Part shown: piece after piece, positions 18,782 to 27,062 of the stretch | How the letters are laid out: each line of letters starts with the position of its first letter | How positions within the stretch are numbered: the stretch's first letter is position 1 | Assembly: GCA_001942185.1 (NCBI GenBank) | Contig: MKJV01000070.1 | Coordinates: 1 to 64,000 of the forward strand | Direction of reading: 5' to 3' | Length of the DNA: 64,000 nucleotides | Source: Pseudonocardia sp. CNS-004 | GTDB lineage: Bacteria > Actinomycetota > Actinomycetes > Mycobacteriales > Pseudonocardiaceae | Notes under the pieces: generated by a model | What the model was told of the DNA's origin: nothing | The model's database searches: none | Seen by the model: only the letters and a program-made list of their open reading frames with translations | Made by a program: the position numbers and the translations under genes

Positions 18782-19171
18782 TCAGCCCGCCGAGGGGAAG
18801 GTGACCGTCGGCAGCACCTCGACGATGCGCACCACGGCCCACACGAGCAGCACCAGGCACACGACGCCCGCCGCGGCGAACAGCGCCCGGGTGCGGGGCT
18901 CGGCGCGCGCCCAGAGCGTGACCACGAGCGCGACCGGCACGACGAGTGCGCCGACGGCGAGCAGCAGCACGAGCAGGCCGATCAGGCCCCCGCCGATGGC
19001 CGGGCTGACCGCGACGAGGCCCGCGGAGAGCGCGATCGTGACCCCGACGACCACGCCGTGGCCCGTGGTCGGCACGAGCGGCTCGTGGCCCCCGCTCCAG
19101 GCACCGTGCGGAACGGCCGCGCGCGGGTGGGGGTGACCCGGCGTACGGGGCGGTCGGGGCGGCTCGCTCAT
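18782..19171 (-). CDS. Small membrane protein, unknown function
   Basis: 129 residues. A proline- and histidine-rich cytoplasmic N-terminus (about 35 residues) is followed by three hydrophobic stretches: GVVVGVTIALSAGLVAVSPA, IGLLVLLLAVGALVVPVALV and ALFAAAGVVCLVLLVWAVVR. It resembles the many short DUF-type actinobacterial membrane proteins; no catalytic motif is seen. ATG start at 19171, divergent from the methyltransferase gene 41 bases away. Confidence 0.7.
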   Translation of the reverse strand: MSEPPRPPRTPGHPHPRAAVPHGAWSGGHEPLVPTTGHGVVVGVTIALSAGLVAVSPAIGGGLIGLLVLLLAVGALVVPVALVVTLWARAEPRTRALFAAAGVVCLVLLVWAVVRIVEVLPTVTFPSAG

Positions 19172-19212
19172 CGACCACGATCTTAACCGGCGTGCGGGAT
19201 AGGTCCCGACCC

Positions 19213-20165
19213 ATGAGCACGCCCGACCCGGCCCCGAACCCCCACGCCACCGCCGAGCAGGTGGCGGCCGCGCGGCACGACCGGAAGCTGGCCAACGTGC
19301 TCTACCACGACTGGGAGGCCGGCACCTACGACGAGAAGTGGTCGATCTCCTACGACGAGCGCTGCATCGACTACGCCGCCGACCGTTTCCGGTACGCCGC
19401 GGGCGAGCTGGGGTGGCCGTACGGGCGGGCGCTGGAGCTGGGTTCGGGCACCGGGTTCTTCCTGCTGAACCTGATGCAGGCGGGGGTCGCCACCCGTGGC
19501 TCGGTCACCGACCTCTCGCCGGGCATGGTGACGGCCGCGCTGCGCAACGCGGAGCACCTCGGCCTCGACGTCGACGGCCGGGTCGCCGACGCCGAGCGCA
19601 TCCCGTACGACGACGAGACGTTCGACCTGGTCGTCGGGCACGCGGTCCTGCACCACATCCCGGACGTGGAGCTGGCGCTGCGCGAGGTGCTGCGCGTCCT
19701 GAAGCCGGGCGGGCGGTTCGTGTTCGCGGGGGAGCCGACGCGCATCGGCGACCGGTACGCCCGCAGGCTCGGCTCGCTGACCTGGAAGGCCGTCACCACC
19801 GTCACCCGGCTGCCGCGCTGCGGGGATGGCGGCGGCCGCAGGAGGAGCTCGACGAGTCCTCGCGGGCCGCGGCGCTGGAGGCGGTGGTGGACATCCACGT
19901 CTTCGACCCCGCCCAGCTCGAGGCCACGGCGCGCCGGGCCGGTTCGCGGGACGCACGGGTCGTCACCGAGGAGCTCACGGCGGCGATGCTCGGCTGGCCG
20001 GTCCGCACGTTCGAGGCCGCGGTGCCGCCGGGGAAGCTCGGGTGGAGCTGGGCGATGTTCGCGTACCGGTCGTGGCAGCGGCTGTCCTGGCTGGACGCCA
20101 CCGTGCTCGCGCCGGTCCTGCCCCGCTCGTGGTTCTACAACGCGCTCCTGACCGGGACGAGATGA
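19213..20165 (+). CDS. Class I SAM-dependent methyltransferase, frameshifted
   Basis: About 317 residues: motif I ALELGSGTGFFLLNL, motif II region FDLVVGHAVLHHIPD, post-motif REVLRVLKPGGRFVFAGEP. The C-terminal part (QEELDESSRAAALEAVVDIH onward) lies in another frame after a one-base loss near 19815. The C-terminal hydrophobic segments suggest membrane contact and perhaps a lipid or quinone-like substrate. ATG 19213. The stop overlaps the sensor kinase ATG (ATGA), which is unusual for a two-component operon and implies functional linkage. Confidence 0.82.
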
Positions 20166-21325
20166 CCCGTCCCGGCTCCGACGTCGAGCACCCGTTCGAG
20201 CCGCTGTGGCGGGGGATGCTCGTCTACCGGGTGCTCACGCTGGTCAGCGCCGCGGCCGGGGTGCTGCTGTCGCTGGACGACTACGCGTCCCGCGCGGGCG
20301 CGCTCGCCGTGCTCGCGGCGATGGTCGCGTGGACGGCCGCATCGGGCTACCTCTACCTGCGCCGCCCGGTCGGCCCGGACCGGCGGGGGCGGGTGGCCGC
20401 CGCGGACGTCGTCGTCACGTTCGCGGTCATGGCGTCCACGCCGCTCGTGCAGACCCCGGAGCAGCTCGCGGCCGATGCAGCCGTGATGGGCTCGATCTGG
20501 ACGTCCGGCCCGGTGCTGGCCTGCGCGATCGCGTTCGGGATCCCCGGTGGCATCGTCGCCGCCGCCGTCATCTCCGCCGCGCTCGCCGGGTTCCAGGCAC
20601 AGCTGGAGGCCGAGCTGCCGGACATCCAGCTCCTCGCGCTCGCCGGGCTGACCATCGGGTTCGCCTCCACCGTGCTGCGCCGCTCCGCCGAGCGCGTGCG
20701 CCGGGCCGTCGCCTCCGAGGCCGCGATGGCCGAGCGGGAGCGGCTGGCCCGCGCCGTGCACGACGGGGTGCTGCAGGTGCTCGGGTACGTGCGGCGGCGA
20801 GGCGCGGAGCTCGGCGGCCCGGCGGGCGAGCTCGGCACGCTGGCGGGGGAGCAGGAGGTGGCGCTGCGGACGATGCTCACGAGCGGCCCCGCCGCCGTCG
20901 ACGAGCGCGGCCGTCGGGACCTGGCCGCCGCGCTGCGGGGGCTCGGGTCGTCCCGGATCACGGTGTCGGCGCCCGCACATCCGGTCGAGCTGCCGGCACA
21001 CACCGTCGACGAGTTGATGGCCGTGGTCGGTGCCGCGCTCGCCAACGTCGCGCTGCACGTCGGCCCGGACGCGCCGGCCTGGGTGCTGCTCGACGACGTC
21101 GGGCCCGGCGTCGAGATCAGCGTGCGCGACGAGGGGCCGGGCATCCCCGACGGCAGGCTCGCCGCGGCGGAGGCCGAGGGGCGGCTCGGGGTGGCCCGGT
21201 CGATGCGCGGCCGCGTGCATGACCTGGGTGGCACGATCACCTGCGACACCGGCCCCGGCCGGGGCACCGAGTGGATCATCGAGTTGGCGCGGGAGGACCC
21301 GTCGTGGCGGACGCGATCACGGTGA
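20162..21325 (+). CDS. NarL-type (HisKA_3) sensor histidine kinase
   Basis: 387 residues: about six membrane segments in the first 170 residues (MacS/DesK-like), a short coiled linker, then the HisKA_3 helix RERLARAVHDGVLQVLGYV with the phospho-acceptor His about residue 200, and an HATPase_c domain with an N-box-like ALANVALHVG and G-boxes DEGPGI and GPGRGTEW. ATG overlaps the methyltransferase stop, and the 3' end overlaps the regulator gene by 22 bases. Stimulus unknown; intramembrane or envelope sensing is typical for this topology. Confidence 0.88.
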   Translation: MTRPGSDVEHPFEPLWRGMLVYRVLTLVSAAAGVLLSLDDYASRAGALAVLAAMVAWTAASGYLYLRRPVGPDRRGRVAAADVVVTFAVMASTPLVQTPEQLAADAAVMGSIWTSGPVLACAIAFGIPGGIVAAAVISAALAGFQAQLEAELPDIQLLALAGLTIGFASTVLRRSAERVRRAVASEAAMAERERLARAVHDGVLQVLGYVRRRGAELGGPAGELGTLAGEQEVALRTMLTSGPAAVDERGRRDLAAALRGLGSSRITVSAPAHPVELPAHTVDELMAVVGAALANVALHVGPDAPAWVLLDDVGPGVEISVRDEGPGIPDGRLAAAEAEGRLGVARSMRGRVHDLGGTITCDTGPGRGTEWIIELAREDPSWRTRSR

Positions 21326-21957
21326 TGGTGGTCGACGACCACCCGATCTGGCGCGAGGGTGTGGCCCGCGACCTGACCGAGCGCGGCCTCGACGTCGTGG
21401 CCACCGCCCCCGACGCGGGTGCGGCCGTCCGGATCGCCCGCGCCGTCCGCCCGCGCGTCGTGCTGATGGACCTCAACCTCGGCGAGACGTCCGGGGTGCA
21501 GGCGATCGAGGGGATCCTCGAGGCGCTGCCAGAGACCCGGATCCTGGTGCTCTCGGCGAGCGGCGAGCACGCCGACGTCCTGGAGGCGGTGAAGGCGGGC
21601 GCCGCCGGGTACCTCGTGAAGTCGGCGAGCGCGGAGGAGCTCCTCGCCGCCGTGCGACGCACGGCCGACGGGTTCCCGGTGTTCACCCCGGGCCTCGCCG
21701 GGCTGGTGCTGGGCGAGTACCGCAGGCTCGCGGGCACCGACCACACCGGCCCGGAGGTGCCCGCGCTCACCGCGCGGGAGACCGACGTGCTGCGCCTCGT
21801 CGCGAAGGGCCTCACGGCGCGTCAGATCGGCGAGCGGCTCGGGGTCTCGCACCGCACCGTCGAGACCCACGTGCAGAGCACGCTGCGCAAACTCCAGCTC
21901 CACAACCGCGTGCAGCTGGCCCGGTACGCGATCGAGAAGGGCATCGTCGAGGAGTGA
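21304..21957 (+). CDS. NarL/FixJ-type response regulator
   Basis: 217 residues: receiver domain with acidic pair VMVVDDHPIWREG, phospho-acceptor Asp about residue 56 (VVLMDLNLGE), and conserved Lys in GYLVKSAS; C-terminal LuxR-type HTH (LTARETDVLRLVAKGLTARQ, then RTVETHV). GTG start at 21304 lies inside the kinase gene, as usual for coupled pairs. It is the cognate partner of the kinase upstream. Confidence 0.92.
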   Translation: MADAITVMVVDDHPIWREGVARDLTERGLDVVATAPDAGAAVRIARAVRPRVVLMDLNLGETSGVQAIEGILEALPETRILVLSASGEHADVLEAVKAGAAGYLVKSASAEELLAAVRRTADGFPVFTPGLAGLVLGEYRRLAGTDHTGPEVPALTARETDVLRLVAKGLTARQIGERLGVSHRTVETHVQSTLRKLQLHNRVQLARYAIEKGIVEE

Positions 21958-22016
21958 GCACGGCCCGTGACGGCCTGCGCCGTACGGGTGATCAGCTCGG
22001 AACCGGCTCCGCACAG

Positions 22017-22033
22017 CCTCCCACTTTGGGAGG
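22017..22033. promoter_or_regulatory. Short palindrome upstream of the second LuxR gene
   Basis: CCTCCCA-CTT-TGGGAGG: perfect 7-base arms with a 3-base centre, 41 bases before the ATG at 22074. It is the right size for a regulator site in the promoter or a 5' hairpin; autoregulation by the LuxR-type protein is one possibility. Confidence 0.4.
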
Positions 22034-22073
22034 ATCCGGACATGATCGTGCGGCGGTGGGCGGCGTCAGCGGA

Positions 22074-22697
22074 ATGAACACCCGGGCTTCCGCCGTCCTC
22101 GTCGCCACCGGGCGCAGCGTGCCGCACGTCGCGGCGGCGCTGGCACGGGGCGGCGTCGACGTCGCAGGCAGCACCGACCCGTCGGGGGCCGTCCCGCTCG
22201 TCGAGGCGCACCGCCCCCAGGTCGTCGTCGTCGACCTCGACGGCGACGACACGGCCCTCGACACCGTGGCCGCACTCGCCGCCACCGTGCCCCAGGTGCC
22301 CGTGCTCACCCTCTACGGCGAGCCCGACCACGCCGTCGCGCTCGCCGCCGTACGCGCCGGGGCCACCAGCCACCTCGCGGGCCCGGTGCCGCCCACCGAG
22401 CTCGCAGGCGCGGTCCGGCGCACCGCGGCGGGGGAGGTGGTGTTCAGCCCCGGCCTCGCCGACGTGCTCCTCGAGGAGTTCGGGCGTCCCGCCGCCGAAC
22501 GCGAGCGCCACCTCACCGAGCGGGAGTCCGACGTCGTGCGGCTCGTCGTCGAGGGCCTCACCGCCCGCCAGATCGCCAACCGCCTGGTGCTCTCCCCCCG
22601 CACCGTCGAGAACCACGTGCAGAACGTGCTGCGCAAGCTGCGGCTGCACAGCAGGGCCTCCCTGGTCCGCTACGCGATAGAACGCGGCCTGGCCTGA
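22074..22697 (+). CDS. LuxR-type regulator with degenerate receiver domain
   Basis: 207 residues. The N-terminal 120 residues have the receiver fold pattern but lack the acidic pair (ASAVLVATGRSV where a DD pair is normal) and the conserved Lys (SHLAGPVPP); an Asp remains in VVVVDLDGDD. The C-terminal LuxR HTH is canonical (LTERESDVVRLVVEGLTARQ, then RTVENHVQNVLRKL). It is 116 bases after the complete two-component pair and similar in its HTH, so it may be a duplicated regulator that works without phosphorylation. Confidence 0.82.
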   Translation: MNTRASAVLVATGRSVPHVAAALARGGVDVAGSTDPSGAVPLVEAHRPQVVVVDLDGDDTALDTVAALAATVPQVPVLTLYGEPDHAVALAAVRAGATSHLAGPVPPTELAGAVRRTAAGEVVFSPGLADVLLEEFGRPAAERERHLTERESDVVRLVVEGLTARQIANRLVLSPRTVENHVQNVLRKLRLHSRASLVRYAIERGLA

Positions 22698-22720
22698 GGT
22701 CCGGCGTACGGGTGGGGGCC

Positions 22721-23658
22721 TCAGCCCGGCGTGCGCAGGCGGGTCAGGATCTCCGCCAGCACCTTCTCCGTGTCGGCGTCCAGGGCCACCTGCACCGAGG
22801 GGCCCGAGTCCACGGGCATCCCGACCGTGGCGCCGCGGGCCGGTCCGAGGTCGCAGGCCACCGCCATCGGTGTGGGCGTGGTGCGCAGCGTCCCGGGGAG
22901 CACGGCCTCCAGCACCGCCACCGCGTCGTGCACGGCCACCGCGTCGACGCCGTACCGCTCCCGGTACGCCGCCCGGTAGTGCGTGATCACGCCGGCGAGG
23001 GCGGCGCCGCGGGCTCCGGACGCTCCGAGCGCCTCGATCCACCCGGGGCTCGCCGCGCAGCGCAGGGTGAGGTCCAGCGGCACCATCGTGACCGGCACCT
23101 CGGCCTGGGTGAGCACGCGGTGGGCGGCCTCCGGGTCGCAGTGCGCGTTGAACTCGGCGGCTCCTGTGGTGTTCCCGCCGGCGAGCGCCCCACCCATCCA
23201 GACGATCCGCTCGATCCGCGACACCAGCTCCGGGTGTGCGGCCAGCAGGAGCGCGACGTTCGTCAGCGGCCCGATCGGCACGAGCGTCACCGGGCGGTCG
23301 GACGCGCGCAGCACCGACGCGAGCAGCTCCAGCGCGGGCTGCGACTGCGGGGCGACCGGCTCGGGGAGCTCGGTCGCGCGCCCGCCGAGCCCGTCCCACC
23401 CGTGCACCTCCCCGGCCCGCAGCGCCTGCGGGTGCACGAGCGGCCGGGCGGCGCCCACCGCGAGCGGGACGTCCGCGCGATCGCAGAGCGCGAGGACGCG
23501 GCCCGCGTCGCGGTGGTGAGATCCAGCGCGACGTTGCCGAAGACCGTGGTCACGGCCTTCAGCTCCACCTCGGGCGACGCGAGCGCCAGCATGATCGCAA
23601 CGGCGTCGTCGACGCCCGGATCGGTGTCGATCACGATCGGCGTACTCACAGCGCTCAC
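22721..23658 (-). CDS. Inosine-uridine-type nucleoside hydrolase, frameshifted
   Basis: About 312 residues. The Ca2+-binding signature VIDTDPGVDDAVAIMLAL sits at the N-terminus; later PIGPLTNVALLL, WMGGALAGGNTTGAAEFNAH and a C-terminal VDAVAVHDAVAV (catalytic/His region) confirm the family. One base lost near 23510 joins FGNVALDLTT to the rest. Hydrolyses ribonucleosides to ribose and base; the ribokinase directly upstream would phosphorylate the ribose. GTG 23658 overlaps the ribokinase stop (GTGA). Confidence 0.88.
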
Positions 23659-24491
23659 AACACGGCCTCCAGTTCGGCCGCGGTCGGCAGCGACGGCTGC
23701 GCGCCCGGCTTCGTGACGGCCAGCGCCCCGGCGGCGCAGGCCCGGCGCAACGCCTCGGCGTCGGGAGCGCCGTCGAGCAGCGCGACGGCGAGCGCCGCGG
23801 TGAACGTGTCGCCCGCCGCGGTGCCGTCGACGACCGTCACGGGCGGCGGCTCCGCACGGGCCACCTCGCGCCCGCCGCGGCGCAGCACGGCCCCCTTCCC
23901 GCCGTACGTCACGGCGACCGCGCCCGCGGCGTCGAGCCCGTCGATCGCGGCGTACTCGGCGGCGTTGACGACCGCCAGGTCGACGCGGCGGACCAGGTCG
24001 GGGTCCAGTGCCCGGGCCGGGGCGGCGTTGAGCACGACCATGCCGGACGCGAGCCGCACGGCGTCGCTGACGGCGGCGTCGGGAATCTCCAGGACGGTCA
24101 GCACGGCGTCGGCGTCGCGGACGTCGTCCGGGGTGACGGACAGGGTGGCGTTGGCCCCGGCGATCACGACGATCGTGGTCTCGCCCGCGTCGTCCACCGT
24201 GATGAGCGCGTGTCCGGTGGGCTCCCCGGGCTCCCGGCGCAGCCGGTCGAGCCGCACCCCGTCGGCGGCGAGCAGGGCGAGCGCCTCGCCCGCCGCGGCG
24301 TCCTCGCCCACCGCGGCCACCATCGTGACGTCGGCCCCGAGCCGTCGCGCGGCGAGCGCCTGGTTCGCGCCCTTGCCGCCGGGCACCCGCCGCAACCCGC
24401 TCGCGGCGAGCGTCTCACCCGGCCCGGGCAGGCGCGGCACCCTGGCCACGAGGTCGAGGTTGACGCTGCCGATCACGGCGATCCGGGACAC
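23655..24491 (-). CDS. rbsK: Ribokinase (PfkB family)
   Basis: 278 residues. PfkB signatures: N-terminal GSVNLDLVARVPRLPGPGET, RVPGGKGANQALAARRLG, and C-terminal VDGTAAGDTFTAALAVAL with the catalytic Asp and anion hole. Phosphorylates ribose to ribose-5-phosphate. It forms a two-gene salvage operon with the nucleoside hydrolase, releasing and then trapping ribose. It starts 68 bases from the divergent acetyltransferase gene. A slightly short C-terminus is within family range. Confidence 0.9.
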   Translation of the reverse strand: MSRIAVIGSVNLDLVARVPRLPGPGETLAASGLRRVPGGKGANQALAARRLGADVTMVAAVGEDAAAGEALALLAADGVRLDRLRREPGEPTGHALITVDDAGETTIVVIAGANATLSVTPDDVRDADAVLTVLEIPDAAVSDAVRLASGMVVLNAAPARALDPDLVRRVDLAVVNAAEYAAIDGLDAAGAVAVTYGGKGAVLRRGGREVARAEPPPVTVVDGTAAGDTFTAALAVALLDGAPDAEALRRACAAGALAVTKPGAQPSLPTAAELEAVL

Positions 24492-24559
24492 ACCGACGAC
24501 GTTCGCCGATCACCGCCGCCTCCGCAAGCGGCGCAGCCGCGCGTCATAGGGTCGCCGCC

Positions 24560-25305
24560 ATGAAGAGCACGTGGGGTGCGCCGCCACACCACCGGTGGGG
24601 GCGCGACCCGCGGCAGGCGCGCTTCCTCACGCTCGCGTCGCTGCGCTGGGTGCTGCGCCACCGCGCCTACACCCCCTGGTACCTCGTGCGCTACTGGCGG
24701 CTGCTGCGGTTCCGGCTCGCGAACCCGCACGTGGTGCTGCGCGGCATGGTCTTCCTCGGCAAGCGCGTGGAACTGCGCGCGCGGCCCGGCTACGGACGGC
24801 TGGAGATCGGCCGGTGGGTCCACATCGGCGACGGCAACGCGATCCGCTGCCACGAAGGCTCGCTGCGCATCGGCGACAAGGTCGTGCTGGGGCGAGAGAA
24901 CACGATCAACTGCTACCTCGACGTCGAGATCGGCGCCGCCACGATCGTCGCCGACTGGGTGTACGTCACCGACTTCGACCACCGCACCGACGACATCCAC
25001 ATGCCGATCAAGGACCAGGGGATCGTCAAGACGCCGGTGCGGATCGGTCCCGACTGCTGGCTCGGCGTGAAGGCCACAGTGCTGCGCGGCTCCCGCGTGG
25101 GCCGCGGGTCGGTGCTCGGCGCACACGCGTGGTGCGGGGCGACGTGCCGGAGTACGCGATCGCGGTGGGGACACCCGCCCGCGTCGTGCGTGACCGGAAG
25201 GCCGACTACGAGGCCGCGGCGCAGCGGCGCGCGGACCTCGCCGACGTCGCCCGCAAGACCGCCGCGGCGGTCCAGGAGAGGCTCGCGCGTTCTGAATCGA
25301 TGTGA
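24560..25305 (+). CDS. Hexapeptide-repeat (LbH) acyltransferase, frameshifted
   Basis: About 248 residues. After a basic N-terminus (LRWVLRHRAYTPWYLVRYWR), a left-handed beta-helix of hexapeptide repeats begins at VELRARPGYGRLEIGRWVHI and runs through IGPDCWLGVKATVLRGSRVG; the usual closing DVPEYAIAVGTPARVVRDRK is in another frame after a one-base loss near 25129. Similar proteins acetylate sugars in cell-envelope or polysaccharide synthesis. Its position next to the GT4 and GH57 genes suggests a part in the methylglucose polysaccharide pathway, where glucose residues are acylated. Confidence 0.82.
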
Positions 25306-25438
25306 GCGTGGGTGCGAGCCCCGGTGTCGGATTCGGTGTGAGCCTCGGCATGTCGAGATCCTTCCGGGAACGAAGCGGGACCTCACCCCGTTGGTCACGG
25401 TGGAATCACACACCGTTCCGAGAGGAAGCGTTCCGACC

Positions 25439-25597
25439 ATGAAGGACGCCACCGTCCGTCGCCTGCAGGCACTCGAGGAGGAGTACACCTTCGCGGTGAA
25501 CGCAGCGATCGGCGAGAACCGCGACGACCTCGTGGAGCAGCTCGCCAACGATTACCCCGACGCGGCACTCGACGTGCTGCGCAGCGACGCGGCCTGA
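25439..25597 (+). CDS. Small conserved actinobacterial protein (52 aa)
   Basis: ATG at 25439 with AGAGGAAG about 10 bases upstream. The 52 residues are acidic and helical (MKDATVRRLQALEEEYTFAV, ending YPDAALDVLRSDAA), with no cysteine or membrane segment. Codon use is like that of the neighbours. It is convergent with the glycosyltransferase gene, only 2 bases apart. Short proteins of this kind occur beside the Rv3032-type glycosyltransferase in related genomes as far as I recall; function unknown. Confidence 0.65.
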   Translation: MKDATVRRLQALEEEYTFAVNAAIGENRDDLVEQLANDYPDAALDVLRSDAA

Positions 25598-25599
25598 GC

Positions 25600-26859
25600 T
25601 CAGGAACGCCCGAAGACGTTCCCGGTAGGGATCTTCGGGCGGCCCGGCTCGGCCGCGCCGCCGCGGGTGGCCCTCGCGTACACCGACGCGGTGTCGCCGG
25701 CGATCCGCCCCCAGTCGAACGCGCTCCCCAGACGCTTCCGCGCCGCGCGCGCCCTCCGGGCGGCCGCCGCGGGCCCGGCGAGCAGCGCGCCCACCGCCCC
25801 GGCCAGACCGGCCACGTCACCCGGCGCGAACGACAGGCCCGTCTCCCCGTCCAGCACCACCTCGCCGAGACCCCCCGCCGTCGAGGCCACCAGCGGAGCA
25901 CCCGCGGCCGCCGCCTCCAGCGCGACGATCCCGAACGGCTCGTAGCGGCTCGGCAGCACGACGGCGTCCACGGCGTGCAGCAGTGCCGGGAGGTCGCCGT
26001 CCGGGAGGTGGCCGGTGAAGGTGACGCTGCGGCGCACGCGGTGCTTCCCGACCGCGGCCACGAGCTGGTCGTGCGCCGTCCCGGTGCCGGTCACCAGCAG
26101 GCGGGTGCCCGGGTGGGCGCGGCGGATGCGGGGCAGGGCCGCGATCAGGTCCTGCACCCCCTTCTCGTACTCCAGCCGGCCGAAGTACAGCAGCACCGGC
26201 GCCGCACCCGGCGCGTACCGCTCGCGCACGGCCCGCACCCGCGCCGCCGTCGCGCGCCAGCGCCGCGGCGCGATGCCGTTGTGCAGCACCTCGATCGGGC
26301 CGGCATCGACGTCGAACAGCTCGGCCACCTCGGCGCGCATGGCAGCCGAGCAGGTGATCAACGTGTCGGCTCGCCGCGCGAGCCACCACTCCACGGAGTG
26401 CACCTGGCGCGACAGCGCCGACGACAGCCAGCCGGCGTGCCTACCGGCCTCGGTGGCGTGGATCGTGGCGACGAGCGGGACCGCGAGCACGTCCGCCAGC
26501 GCGATCGCCGGGTGCGCCACCAGCCAGTCGTGGGCGTGCACGACGTCCGGGCGCCACTCCGGCACCAGCCGGGTCAGCGCGGCGCGCAGCATCCCGTGAC
26601 CCATCGCGAGCGTCCACGCCACCATGTCCCGCTCGAACTCCAGGTGCGGCGGATCCTCGGCCACCCGCAGCACCCGCACACCGTCCAGGGCCTCGACGGA
26701 CGTCGGGTGCGTGGTGGCGTCGCTGCCCGCGGGCTGACGCGAGAGCACGACGACGTCGTGGCCTGCGGCGGCCAGCTCGGTGGCGAGGGCGTGCACGTGC
26801 CGGCCGAGGCCACCGACGACGACGGGCGGGTACTCCCACGAGACCATCAGCACGCGCAC
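25600..26859 (-). CDS. GT4 alpha-1,4-glucosyltransferase (Rv3032-like)
   Basis: 419 residues, GT-B fold: N-terminal MRVLMVSWEYPPVVVGGLGR, DVVHAHDWLV, YFGRLEYEKGVQDLI and the E-x7-E motif in SRYEPFGIVALEAAA (donor-sugar site). Closely resembles mycobacterial Rv3032, which elongates the alpha-1,4-glucan of methylglucose lipopolysaccharide and also contributes to glycogen. Likely nucleotide-sugar donor (UDP- or ADP-glucose). The GH57 branching enzyme and SAM methyltransferase lie just upstream on the same strand, separated by a 200-base repeat region. Confidence 0.9.
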   Translation of the reverse strand: MRVLMVSWEYPPVVVGGLGRHVHALATELAAAGHDVVVLSRQPAGSDATTHPTSVEALDGVRVLRVAEDPPHLEFERDMVAWTLAMGHGMLRAALTRLVPEWRPDVVHAHDWLVAHPAIALADVLAVPLVATIHATEAGRHAGWLSSALSRQVHSVEWWLARRADTLITCSAAMRAEVAELFDVDAGPIEVLHNGIAPRRWRATAARVRAVRERYAPGAAPVLLYFGRLEYEKGVQDLIAALPRIRRAHPGTRLLVTGTGTAHDQLVAAVGKHRVRRSVTFTGHLPDGDLPALLHAVDAVVLPSRYEPFGIVALEAAAAGAPLVASTAGGLGEVVLDGETGLSFAPGDVAGLAGAVGALLAGPAAAARRARAARKRLGSAFDWGRIAGDTASVYARATRGGAAEPGRPKIPTGNVFGRS

Positions 26860-26908
26860 GCGTGGAACCTACCCGCCGGTAGTGGATCGCAGGACGCGCA
26901 CGCCCGGG

Positions 26909-26997
26909 GCGCGACTCGCGTGCACTCAGAGCGCGACTCGCGGGAGTGGGGTTACCAACCACCCGCGAGTCGCGCTCTCCATGCACGCGAGTCGCGC
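26909..26997. repeat. Inverted repeat with GCGACTCGC cores
   Basis: Two 36-base arms (26909-26944 and 26962-26997) that pair at about 33 of 36 positions around a 17-base loop; each arm carries two copies of the CGCGACTCGCG type core. Located between the GH57 and GT4 genes (same strand), where it may weaken read-through or stabilise the upstream mRNA. Same core as the repeat at 9946-10040. Confidence 0.7.
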
Positions 26998-27000
26998 TCT

Positions 27001-27050
27001 CGGTGCGTGCGAGTCGCTCTGTCGGTGCGTGCGAGTCGCTCTGTCGGTGC
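27001..27050. repeat. 22-bp direct repeats
   Basis: CGGTGCGTGCGAGTCGCTCT plus GT occurs at 27001-27022 and again at 27023-27044, followed by a partial third unit (CGGTGC). It directly continues the inverted repeat and shares its GCGAGTCGC core. Only two full units and no spacers, so it is not a CRISPR array. Confidence 0.65.
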
Positions 27051-27062
27051 GCGGTCGGCTGA

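Noticed and set aside
26909-27050. CRISPR-like array
   Set aside because: Only two full 22-bp units without unique spacers, and the other units form an inverted repeat; no cas genes nearby.
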